A stretch of DNA of 9,446 bases from Propionibacteriaceae bacterium (GTDB lineage: Bacteria > Actinomycetota > Actinomycetes > Propionibacteriales > Propionibacteriaceae). Where the stretch lies: the NCBI GenBank assembly GCA_030528545.1, contig JAUMYR010000042.1, positions 11,234 through 20,679 on the forward strand, given 5' to 3'. Every line of letters starts with the position of its first letter. Within the stretch, counting starts at the first letter, position 1. A program made the position numbers and the translations under genes. The notes below the pieces were generated by a model that was given only the letters and a program-made list of their open reading frames with translations, did not search any database and was not told the origin of the DNA. This document shows positions 1 to 6,990 of this stretch, one piece after another.

Positions 1-43
1 CCGCGGCGGCGAGGTCACGGTCGCGTCCGAACTGGGCCATCAT
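1..43 (-). CDS. 5' end of an unidentified gene, divergent from the transporter operon
   Basis: On the minus strand an ATG at 43-41 (with a second in-frame ATG at 40-38) opens a frame that stays clear to the window edge and reads MMAQFGRDRDLAAA. A purine-rich GGGG stretch lies a few bases upstream and could serve as a ribosome binding site. Only 14 residues are visible, so the product cannot be recognised. Its position, head-to-head with a sugar-type operon and sharing an AT-rich intergenic region with an inverted repeat, is typical of a local transcriptional regulator. That is inference from context only; a second enzyme or an unrelated gene is equally possible on sequence grounds. Confidence 0.3.
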   Translation of the reverse strand, partial: MMAQFGRDRDLAAA

Positions 44-89
44 CCACCATCCCCTGTCTCTGGGCGAAACGCCGACCAACCAGACTTTA

Positions 90-119
90 TCTATACTTTC
101 GATCTAAGTATTTATTCAA
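90..119 (-). promoter_or_regulatory. candidate promoter for the divergent minus-strand gene
   Basis: Read on the minus strand, TTGAAT (plus 114-119) and TATAGA (plus 90-95) are separated by 18 bases. Each matches four of six consensus positions for housekeeping sigma -35 and -10 boxes. Transcription would start about 40 bases before the ATG at 43. The region is much more AT-rich than the rest of the window. On the plus strand the same bases include TATACT (92-97, five of six -10 matches) without a clear -35 box, so overlapping head-to-head promoters are possible. No experimental support is visible. Confidence 0.3.
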
Positions 120-130
120 ATGTTACTAAG
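104..130. promoter_or_regulatory. inverted repeat, candidate repressor operator
   Basis: CTAAGTA (104-110) and TACTAAG (124-130) form an inverted repeat with one mismatch per seven-base arm and 13 bases between. It covers the -35 box proposed for the minus-strand gene. It also begins roughly where transcription from a plus-strand TATACT box (92-97) would start. The outer half-sites, (C)TAAGT and ACTAA(G) spanning 25-27 bases, resemble the general layout of ROK/XylR-type operators. The regulator itself is not visible, so the family is a guess. This is the best candidate for substrate-responsive control of the operon. Confidence 0.35.
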
Positions 131-157
131 ATTGTGCACCAAGCCTACTTGTTCTTT

Positions 158-207
158 GCTAGTTTCACCGCAAGTGGGTGGAACTGGTCCGACGACGGGG
201 TTCGGAC
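158..207 (+). promoter_or_regulatory. two adjoining stem-loops in the 5' leader of the binding-protein gene
   Basis: Bases 158-169 pair with 177-188 as a 12-base-pair stem (three G-U wobbles) around the 7-base loop GCAAGTG. Immediately after it, GTCCGA (187-192) pairs perfectly with TCGGAC (202-207) around a 9-base loop. The two stems share bases 187-188, so both cannot form completely at once. They end 25 bases before the ribosome binding site of the gene at 245. They could affect mRNA stability or leader folding, or the first could be a DNA operator. No known riboswitch was recognised. Confidence 0.35.
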
Positions 208-231
208 GGCTGACAGCGCCCAACAGACCTG

Positions 232-240
232 AAGAGGAGG
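232..240 (+). promoter_or_regulatory. strong ribosome binding site of the binding-protein gene
   Basis: AAGAGGAGG at 232-240 is an almost complete complement to the 16S rRNA 3' end. It is followed by CAAA and then the ATG at 245. This fixes the start of the binding-protein gene and predicts high expression, as expected for the most abundant component of an ABC importer. Confidence 0.8.
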
Positions 241-244
241 CAAA

Positions 245-2029
245 ATGTTTCTCCGAGTGACACCGACAGCGAGGGGGATCGCCGCGGCCGGCATCGCCTG
301 CGCACTGCTCGTTGCTGGCTGTTCGTCTACTAGCAACAAGCCCGCTGCCGGAGGGCAAGCCCAGGAGGGTGGCTCGGTCAGCGTGGCGATGAAGACCGCG
401 ACCTGGATCCTGCCGATCTCCGCTCCGGGCAAGACCCAAGGCGAGAACGGCATCTTCCGTTCCCTGCAATACCCCAGCGTCTACGATTACACCCTTGCCA
501 GCACGACCGACTGGAACATCGATCCGAAACGTTCGCTGGCCAAACCGCCTGTCATCAGCGAGGACGGCAAGACCCTCACCGTCGAGCTGAAGGACATGAA
601 ATGGTCCGACGGTAAGCCGATCACCACCCGCGATATCGAGTTCTGGTGGAACCTGGTCAACGCCAATAAGGACAAGTGGGCCTCCTACCGCAAGGGCGGC
701 ATGCCCGATAACGTGACCGAGTTCAAGGTCATCGACGAGAAGAAGTTCTCCATCACCACCGACAAGGTGTACGCACCGGGCTGGTTCATCGGCAATCAGA
801 TGAACCGTTTCGTCCCAATGCCCACCCACGTGTGGAACAAGACCTCCGACGACGGCCAGGTCGGCGACCATGACCGCACCGCGGAGGGAGCTAAGCAGGT
901 CTTCGACTACCTGTTCAAGGCGAGCGAGAATATCTCGACCTATGCCACCAATCCGCTGTGGAAGACCGTCTCTGGGCCATGGATGCTGGAATCCTATGTT
1001 CCCAATGGCGAGGTGAAACTCAAGGCCAACACCTCCTATACGGGTGAGGACAAGGCCAAACTCGACACCGTGGTGTTCCGCCCGTTCACCGGCGATGACG
1101 CCCAGTTCAACGTCCTGCGCAGCGGTGGGATCGACTTCGGCTATATCCCGGCGGGCTCGGTCTCGCAGAAGTCCGTCATCGAGGGCAAGGGGTACACCGT
1201 CAAGCCTTGGGCTGGCTGGTCGATCACCTATATGCCTTTCAACTTCGCTAACCCCAAGACCGCGCCCATCTTCAACCAGAAGTACATCCGCCAGGCGATG
1301 CAGCACCTCATCGACCAGGAGTCGATCTCGAAGGTGGTCTGGCAGGGGGCCGCGGCGCCGACCTGCGGGCCGGTCCCGATGAAGCCCGACAAGGCCGGGA
1401 CGCTGGAGGGCTGCGCCTACTCCTTCGACCCCGAGAAGGCTAAGAAACTGCTCGCCGACCATGGGTGGAGCGTCGGCGGGGACAACGTCGCCACCTGCAC
1501 CGACCCGGCCAAGTGCGGTGAGGGCGTCGCGGCGGGCACCCCGCTGAAATTCGACGTCATCAGCCAGTCTGGGTTCACCGCGACCACCAAGATGTTCGCC
1601 GAACTCAAGAGCCAGTTCTCCAAGGCCGGCATCGAGCTGAACGTCAAAGAGGTGCCCGATTCGGTGGCCGTCTCTCAGAAGTGCAAGCCGGGTGAGGCCT
1701 GCACCTGGGACCTGTCCTTCTTCGGCTCCCAGGCTTCCTGGTACTTCCCGCCCTACGCCTCGGGTGAGCGCCTGTTCGCCACCGATGCCCCGGTGAACCT
1801 GGGCAGCTACTCCAACCCTGAGGCCGACAAGTTGATCGAGGCCACCCAGTTCGGTACCGACGCGAACGCTCTGGATGCCTATAACAAGTTCCTGGCCGAA
1901 GACCTCCCGGTGCTGTGGATGCCTAACCCGGTCAACCAGATCTCGGCCTGGAAGTCCGATATCACCGGCATCGACCCGCAAGAGCCAACCCTGGGCCTGT
2001 ACCCCCAGGACTGGGCACGCACTAAGTAA
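245..2029 (+). CDS. ABC transporter substrate-binding lipoprotein, peptide/oligosaccharide (SBP family 5) type
   Basis: This 594-residue protein captures the substrate outside the membrane and delivers it to the permeases encoded next. The N-terminus is a lipoprotein signal: a few charged residues, a hydrophobic stretch (about 11-24) and the lipobox LVAGC with the acylated cysteine at residue 26. The mature part has the length and features of the DppA/OppA-like family 5 proteins, including the segment around WSDGKPITTRDIEFWW and the SGPWMLESY and GDDAQFNVLRSGGIDFGY regions. Several cysteines in the second half (for example in PTCGPV, EGCAYS, ATCTDPAKCGEG, QKCKPGEACTW) suggest disulphides, plausible for an exported protein. 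The family binds peptides, but many members bind oligosaccharides. The downstream fucosidase points to a fucosylated substrate. The start is set by AAGAGGAGG upstream of the ATG. The family is certain, the ligand inferred. Confidence 0.9.
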   Translation: MFLRVTPTARGIAAAGIACALLVAGCSSTSNKPAAGGQAQEGGSVSVAMKTATWILPISAPGKTQGENGIFRSLQYPSVYDYTLASTTDWNIDPKRSLAKPPVISEDGKTLTVELKDMKWSDGKPITTRDIEFWWNLVNANKDKWASYRKGGMPDNVTEFKVIDEKKFSITTDKVYAPGWFIGNQMNRFVPMPTHVWNKTSDDGQVGDHDRTAEGAKQVFDYLFKASENISTYATNPLWKTVSGPWMLESYVPNGEVKLKANTSYTGEDKAKLDTVVFRPFTGDDAQFNVLRSGGIDFGYIPAGSVSQKSVIEGKGYTVKPWAGWSITYMPFNFANPKTAPIFNQKYIRQAMQHLIDQESISKVVWQGAAAPTCGPVPMKPDKAGTLEGCAYSFDPEKAKKLLADHGWSVGGDNVATCTDPAKCGEGVAAGTPLKFDVISQSGFTATTKMFAELKSQFSKAGIELNVKEVPDSVAVSQKCKPGEACTWDLSFFGSQASWYFPPYASGERLFATDAPVNLGSYSNPEADKLIEATQFGTDANALDAYNKFLAEDLPVLWMPNPVNQISAWKSDITGIDPQEPTLGLYPQDWARTK

Positions 2030-2035
2030 TCCCGA

Positions 2036-2073
2036 GGGTGGGGCGGCTCCCCGCTGGTGAGGCCGTCCCACCC
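2036..2073 (+). promoter_or_regulatory. stem-loop after the binding-protein gene
   Basis: GGGTGGGGCGGC (2036-2047) pairs with GCCGTCCCACCC (2062-2073) over 12 base pairs with one G-U wobble and a 14-base loop. It begins six bases after the stop codon. No T-tract follows. It therefore looks like a 3' stabilising or partial-attenuation structure rather than a full intrinsic terminator. Such structures commonly let binding protein be made in excess over the membrane parts of the importer. Confidence 0.5.
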
Positions 2074-2082
2074 GCGCAGACC

Positions 2083-2118
2083 GTCCCGCCCGGAGTCAAA
2101 GCCTGGCCCGGCCGGGAC
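2083..2118 (+). promoter_or_regulatory. second stem-loop before the first permease gene
   Basis: Bases 2083-2093 (GTCCCGCCCGG) pair with 2108-2118 (CCGGCCGGGAC side) over 11 positions with one mismatch and a 14-base loop. It follows the first stem-loop by nine bases and ends 45 bases before the GTG start of the permease. It has no T-tract. Together the two stems fill most of the 133-base gap. Confidence 0.4.
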
Positions 2119-2162
2119 GACCTGCGCGGCTTCACAGCCAATTCCGGCAGAAAGGACGCACA

Positions 2163-3119
2163 GTGGCGCGGTTCCTCGCCAAACGATTCCTGCAGGCGAT
2201 CGTGGTGATCCTGCTCGTCACGATCATCACCTTCGCCATCCTGCATTTCCTTCCCGGCGGTGCCGCCCGCTCGGCCCTGGGCAAGGAGGCCACCCAGGAA
2301 CAATTGGATGCCTACAACGAACAGATGGGGTTCAACCTGCCACTGTGGGAACAGTACTTCCGCTATATCGGACGCATCCTCACCGGCGATCTCGGCCACT
2401 CCTTCCAGCTCAACCAGCCGGTCGCCGAGGCCATCGCCCAGCGGCTGCCCAAGACCATGCTGCTCAGCCTGCTGAGCATCCTCGTGGCGCTGGTGGTCGC
2501 TATCCCGCTCGGCGTGATCCAGGCCTGGAGGCGCAACCGGATCGCGGACTATGTCATCACCGCCATCACGCTGCTGGCCTATGCCACCCCGATCTTCTTC
2601 ATGGGTCTGGTGCTCATCATCGTCTTCTCCCAGGTCTGGCCGGTGCTGCCGCCGGAGGCCCCACAGGGCTTCACACTGGCGGACATGTTCGCCGAACCCG
2701 AGGCCCTGGTATTGCCCGTGGTCACCTTGTCGATCGTGACCATCGCCGCCTATACCCGTTATATCCGCTCGTCCATGGTCGACAACCTCAACGAGAACTA
2801 CATCCGCACCGCGCGGGCCAAGGGGCTGAGCGAGTCCCGGGTCATCATCCGCCACGCGCTGCGCAACTCCTTGTTCCCGGTCATCACGCTGCTGGGCATG
2901 TACCTACCGGCCCTGTTCAGCGGAGCCCTGGTGGTCGAGAGCCTATTCAATTTCCCCGGCATGGGACTGATGTTCTGGCAGGCCACCGGGCACCGCGACT
3001 ATCAGATCCTGCTGGCCGTGACCTCGATCGTGGCGATCGCCACGGTTGTTGGTGCGCTGCTAGCTGATATCTGTTACGCCATCGCCGACCCCCGCGTCCG
3101 CTTGGGAGGTAACCAGTGA
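2163..3119 (+). CDS. ABC transporter permease, DppB/OppB type
   Basis: This 318-residue inner-membrane subunit forms half of the transport channel. The family-typical layout is visible. A first membrane helix (about 9-30) runs into HFLPGG, followed by an extracytoplasmic segment with ILTGDLGHSF. Further helices lie near 97-119, 133-155, 181-200, 236-258 and 285-307. The EAA loop that docks onto the ATPase lies at about 213-235 (YIRTARAKGLSESRVIIRHA), and FNFPGMG follows at 262-268. Length is normal for DppB. The start is the GTG at 2163, preceded by AAAGGA (2151-2156) with six bases of spacing. The stop overlaps the next start by four bases (GTGA), implying coupled synthesis with its partner permease. 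Confidence 0.93.
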   Translation: MARFLAKRFLQAIVVILLVTIITFAILHFLPGGAARSALGKEATQEQLDAYNEQMGFNLPLWEQYFRYIGRILTGDLGHSFQLNQPVAEAIAQRLPKTMLLSLLSILVALVVAIPLGVIQAWRRNRIADYVITAITLLAYATPIFFMGLVLIIVFSQVWPVLPPEAPQGFTLADMFAEPEALVLPVVTLSIVTIAAYTRYIRSSMVDNLNENYIRTARAKGLSESRVIIRHALRNSLFPVITLLGMYLPALFSGALVVESLFNFPGMGLMFWQATGHRDYQILLAVTSIVAIATVVGALLADICYAIADPRVRLGGNQ

Positions 3120-4000
3120 GCGCCACCGGAACCGCACCCCGGCCCCGCCAGCGCCGCAGCCTGGGACGCCAGGGGCTGGAGGTCTTCGCCCAGAACCGGC
3201 TGGCCCTGGTCGGGGTGGTGCTCGCGGTGGGTCTGATCCTGTTCAGCTTCGTTGGGCCGCTGATCCACGTCACCGACCAGGTCCACACCGACCTGAAGCA
3301 GGCCTATCTCCCCCCGGGCGGCGATTTCCCTCTCGGTACCGACGGGGTGGGCTACGACCAGCTGGGACGCCTGATGGTCGGTGGTCAGACCTCGCTGCTG
3401 ATCGGGCTCGCGGCCGGGCTGCTGGCGACTTTCATCGGGACGCTGTGGGGCGCGACCGCCGGGTTCGTCGGCGGCTGGCTGGACGCGGCGATGATGCGGG
3501 TCGTGGACGCGCTGATGAGCATCCCGGCGCTGTTCTTGTTCATGCTGATCGCGACGATGGTCACCCCGACGGTGCCGCTGCTGATCTTCATCATCGGGGC
3601 CTTCGCCTGGTTGAACCCGGCCCGTCTGGTCCGCGGGGAGGCGCTGGCCCTGCGCAGCCGGGAGTTCATCGTGGCGATGCGTGGCATGGGTGGGGGTGCC
3701 GGACGGGCCGTGCGCACCCACATCGTCCGCAATGCCTTCGGCACGGTCGTGGTGAACGCCACCTTCCAGATCGCCGATGCCGTGCTCTATGTGGCCTACC
3801 TGTCCTTCCTGGGCCTGGGCGTGCCACCACCGGCGGCGAACTGGGGGTCGATGCTCAGCCAGGGCTTGTCGGAGGCCTATTCGGGCAACTGGTGGCTGCT
3901 CTACCCACCGGGGGTCATGATTATCCTGCTCGTGCTGGCGTTCAACTTCATCGGGGACGGCCTAAGGGACGCCTTCGAAGTCCGGCTGCGGAAGAGGTGA
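3116..4000 (+). CDS. ABC transporter permease, DppC/OppC type
   Basis: This 294-residue protein is the second channel subunit. It begins with a short basic cytoplasmic tail (RPRQRRS) and one helix (about 28-48). The DppC hallmark FPLGTDGVGYDQLGRL, a variant of HPLGTDxxGRD, follows at 71-86. Later helices lie near 92-120, 137-165, 207-232 and 266-280. The EAA ATPase-contact loop is at about 182-209 (EFIVAMRGMGGGAGRAVRTH), and the C-terminal signature is NFIGDGLRDAFEVRLRK. The GTG start at 3116 has AGGAGG-like bases (GGGAGGT, 3104-3110) in front and overlaps the preceding stop by four bases. The family is certain and the substrate unknown. Confidence 0.93.
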   Translation: MSATGTAPRPRQRRSLGRQGLEVFAQNRLALVGVVLAVGLILFSFVGPLIHVTDQVHTDLKQAYLPPGGDFPLGTDGVGYDQLGRLMVGGQTSLLIGLAAGLLATFIGTLWGATAGFVGGWLDAAMMRVVDALMSIPALFLFMLIATMVTPTVPLLIFIIGAFAWLNPARLVRGEALALRSREFIVAMRGMGGGAGRAVRTHIVRNAFGTVVVNATFQIADAVLYVAYLSFLGLGVPPPAANWGSMLSQGLSEAYSGNWWLLYPPGVMIILLVLAFNFIGDGLRDAFEVRLRKR

Positions 4001-4006
4001 GTCCTG

Positions 4007-6007
4007 ATGACTGACAATCCCCTACTTCACCTCCGGGACGTGCATGTCGAGATCCCGTTGCGCCGCGGCCGGGTGCGTCCCCTCGGGGGAGTCGATCTGA
4101 CCATCGGAGGCAGCCAGACCATCGGCATCGTCGGTGAGTCCGGCAGCGGTAAGACCATGACGGCCTTGTCGATCATGGGCCTGCTGCCGGGTGGTGGCCG
4201 GGTCAGTTCGGGGCAGATCGTCTTCGACGGGAAGGACCTCACCAAGGCACCCAAGGAGGAGGTCCGACGGATCCGTGGGACCCGCATCGGGATGATCTTC
4301 CAGGACCCTTTGACCTCGCTCAACCCGACCATGAAGATCGGTGACCAGGTCGGCGAGCCGCTGCGCGTCCACCAGCGGGTGTCCAAGGCCGAAGCCAGGC
4401 AGCGCACGATCGAGCTGCTGCGCCGGGTGGGCATGCCGCGTCCGGAGAAGATCGTGGACGACTACCCCCACCAGTTGTCCGGTGGGATGAGACAGCGGGC
4501 GATGATCGCTATGGCGCTGATCTGCTCCCCCTCGCTGCTGATCGCCGACGAACCGACCACGGCCCTGGACGTGACGACCCAGAGGCAGATCCTCGACCTG
4601 ATCGACGACCTGAAGGAGGAGTTCAAGTCGTCGGTGATGCTGGTGACCCACGACCTCGGTGTCGTGGCCGGACGCACCGACAAGGTCGCGGTGATGTATG
4701 CGGGACGGGTCGTGGAGATCGGTGACACCCTGGAGGTATTCACCGACCCGCGCCACCAGTACACCCGCTCTCTGATGGCCGCACTGCCGGAACAGGCCAG
4801 CCACCACAACCAGCGGCTCTACTCGATCCCCGGGTCCCCGCCCGACCTCAGCGGCGAGATCCCCGGTTGCCCCTTCGCCCCACGTTGTCCCCGCGCCGAC
4901 GCTCTCTGCCGCAGCGTCGCCCCTACTCAGACCGGGGACGCACACCTGGTGGCCTGCCACCATCCGGGCGGAGAGCCGCTGGAGCGTGGGGAGAATATCG
5001 CCCATGTGGCGCTGTCGGACCTGGAGCAGCGCCCGGTGATCGCCGAAGTCCGCTCGCTCACCAAGGAATATCCGGCGCTGGGTGGGAAGATCATCCGCCG
5101 CCGGGTGGGTACCGTCAGCGCGGTCAGCGAGGTCAGTTTCAGCGTCCGCGCCGGAGAGACCTTCGGTTTGGTCGGCGAGTCCGGATGCGGCAAGTCCACC
5201 CTGGGCAGGGTGATCGCTGGGCTGGAACCGGCGAGCGGGGGTGAGCTGATCGTGGATGGGCTCGATGTGCAAAACCTGTCGAAGGCCCAGCGGCGGGACC
5301 TGCACAAGAGCGTGCAACTGATGTTCCAGGACTCCTACGCGGCGATGGATCCCCGCATGAGGGTGGACGAGATCCTCACCGAACCGCTCGACATCCAGAA
5401 GGTCGGCACCCGAGATGAGCGGGAGGAGCGGGTCGAGGGGCTGCTGGATCAGGTCGGCCTCAGCGAGGCGGCCATGGAGCGCTACCCGCACGAGTTTTCC
5501 GGCGGCCAGCTGCAGCGGATCGGGCTGGCCAGGTCGCTGGCTCTTCAGCCGAAACTGATCGTCTGCGATGAGCCGGTGAGCGCGCTGGACGTCTCGGTCC
5601 AGGCCCAGGTACTCAACCTGATGCGCGGCCTACAGGCCGAACTGGACCTGGCGCTGATCTTCATCTCGCACAACCTGTCGGTGGTGCGTTACATGTCGGA
5701 CCGGATCGGCGTCATGTACCTCGGCAAACTGGTCGAGGTCGGCCCCGCCGAGGAGGTGGCGACGGCCCCGAAGCACCCTTACACGCAGGCTCTGATCGAC
5801 GCGGTACCGATCGCCGACCCGACGCTGGAACGCAAGGAGAGGGTCGCCATCACCGGTGAGCTGCCGAGCGCGATCGACCCGCCGCGGGGATGTCGTTTCA
5901 AGACCCGGTGCCCATTCGCGAAGGAAATCTGTGACACCGAACCACCGGTCCTCGGCGATGCCCACCAGGTGGCGTGCCACTTCCCACTCACTGCGAAAGC
6001 CGACTGA
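4007..6007 (+). CDS. fused dual ATPase of the importer (DppD-DppF type), two nucleotide-binding domains
   Basis: This 666-residue cytoplasmic protein hydrolyses ATP to drive uptake. It carries two complete ABC domains, where many systems use two proteins. Domain 1 has Walker A GESGSGKT (43-50), Q-loop Q99, signature LSGGMRQR (157-164), Walker B ending in DEP (181-183) with catalytic E182, and switch H215. Domain 2 has GESGCGKS (390-397), Q441, FSGGQLQR (497-504), DEP (521-523) with E522, and H555. Both domains look active. Each is followed by the oligopeptide-transporter C-terminal extension with four cysteines: C288/C294/C301/C317 and C629/C635/C642/C657. In a related mycobacterial DppD I recall such an extension holding an iron-sulphur cluster, so two clusters are conceivable. 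The SD GAGGTGA (3994-4000) overlaps the previous stop. The stop overlaps the fucosidase ATG by one base. Confidence 0.95.
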   Translation: MTDNPLLHLRDVHVEIPLRRGRVRPLGGVDLTIGGSQTIGIVGESGSGKTMTALSIMGLLPGGGRVSSGQIVFDGKDLTKAPKEEVRRIRGTRIGMIFQDPLTSLNPTMKIGDQVGEPLRVHQRVSKAEARQRTIELLRRVGMPRPEKIVDDYPHQLSGGMRQRAMIAMALICSPSLLIADEPTTALDVTTQRQILDLIDDLKEEFKSSVMLVTHDLGVVAGRTDKVAVMYAGRVVEIGDTLEVFTDPRHQYTRSLMAALPEQASHHNQRLYSIPGSPPDLSGEIPGCPFAPRCPRADALCRSVAPTQTGDAHLVACHHPGGEPLERGENIAHVALSDLEQRPVIAEVRSLTKEYPALGGKIIRRRVGTVSAVSEVSFSVRAGETFGLVGESGCGKSTLGRVIAGLEPASGGELIVDGLDVQNLSKAQRRDLHKSVQLMFQDSYAAMDPRMRVDEILTEPLDIQKVGTRDEREERVEGLLDQVGLSEAAMERYPHEFSGGQLQRIGLARSLALQPKLIVCDEPVSALDVSVQAQVLNLMRGLQAELDLALIFISHNLSVVRYMSDRIGVMYLGKLVEVGPAEEVATAPKHPYTQALIDAVPIADPTLERKERVAITGELPSAIDPPRGCRFKTRCPFAKEICDTEPPVLGDAHQVACHFPLTAKAD

Positions 6008-6968
6008 TGCTGAACTTCGAAGGACGCACCGGACCAGAACTACAGACCCCCGTCGCCTATCCCAGCCCTGGCGTCCCCCAGTGGTGGCGGGACGCGAAGT
6101 TCGGCATCTTCTGGCACTGGGGGCTGTACTCGATCCCGGCCTGGGCGAGCGTGGAGGATCCCCCCGAGGACACGCAGTGGGCGGCCTATGCCTGGCACCA
6201 CTACGCCGAATGGTATGCCAACACTGTGCGGATCGAGGGCTCCCCCACACGTGAACGCCACGAGCGGACTTTCGGCGTGGGCACGACCTACGAGGACCTC
6301 GCCGAGTGCTGGCGTCCCAGCCTGGACGCGGCACGGCTCGCCCGCGACGTCAAGGGCTGGGGCGCTCAGTACTTCATCCCGACGGCGAAGCACCACGACG
6401 GTTTCTGCCTGTGGGACACCGCCACCACCGGCTTTAACGCGGCCCGGCGGGGGCCGGGGCGCGACCTGATCGCCGACCTGGAGTCCGCGATGCGTGGCGC
6501 CGGAGTGCGGTTCGGGCTGTACTTCTCAGGGGCGCTGGACTGGCACGTCAGCGAGTTCCCGCCGATCACCAGTGACGAGGAACTATTCGGTTTCCGCCGC
6601 CAGGACGAGGCCTTCGCGCGCTACGCGGCCCGCCAGTTGGATGAGCTGATCGAGAGGTTCTTCCCCGACGTGCTGTGGAACGACATCGAGTGGCCGGACG
6701 CGGGCAAGGCCCACGACGAGTGGGGGCTCGGGGCGCTGTTTCGGCGCTATCTGGACGCGGTTCCCGAGGGCGTCCTCAACGATCGTTGGGGGGTGCCCTT
6801 CCACGGGCACCTGACGAGGGAGTATGCTCACATCGACGACATCGTCGCCGATCCTTGGGAGGCGACTCGTGGGATCGGACGCTCGTTTGGGTATAACACG
6901 GCCGAAGGTGAGGGCGAGTACCTCAGCGCGGCCGAGTTGGTCCGGTTGCTGGTCGATGTCGTCGCAAA

Positions 6969-6975
6969 GGGGGGA
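6969..6975 (+). other. six-G run forming a -1 slippery heptamer, first fucosidase frame break
   Basis: In the fucosidase frame the bases read AAG GGG GGA ACC. The heptamer G GGG GGA fits the X XXY YYZ rule for -1 slippage. Slippage there would give KGGNLLLN, exactly the conserved GH29 sequence, instead of KGGTCC and a stop. The same result would follow if the run really had seven Gs. No strong downstream structure was worked out. Confidence 0.5.
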
Positions 6976-6990
6976 ACCTGCTGTTGAACG

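Noticed and set aside
120..260. Possible 46-codon upstream ORF ending 16 bases inside the binding-protein gene
   Set aside because: No ribosome site precedes its ATG, it sits within the proposed operator, and the peptide is unremarkable. The overlap with the next start is not of the tight coupling type.
116..2071. Long open frame of 651 codons on the minus strand opposite the binding-protein gene
   Set aside because: It mirrors the GC-rich third-position pattern of the plus-strand gene, resembles no family, and is opposite a clearly real lipoprotein gene with a strong ribosome site.
2057..3067. Plus-strand frame of 336 codons overlapping the first permease gene
   Set aside because: The translation is low-complexity Pro/Arg/His-rich text with no family resemblance, while the other frame gives a full DppB-type permease.
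4022..5491. Minus-strand frame of 489 codons opposite the ATPase gene
   Set aside because: It is a shadow of a certain ABC ATPase gene, with no recognisable domains and no ribosome site.
5974..6006. Earlier start for the fucosidase, adding 11 residues
   Set aside because: It lies inside the ATPase gene, and the added residues are not family-like. The ATG at 6007 gives the common TGATG stop/start overlap.
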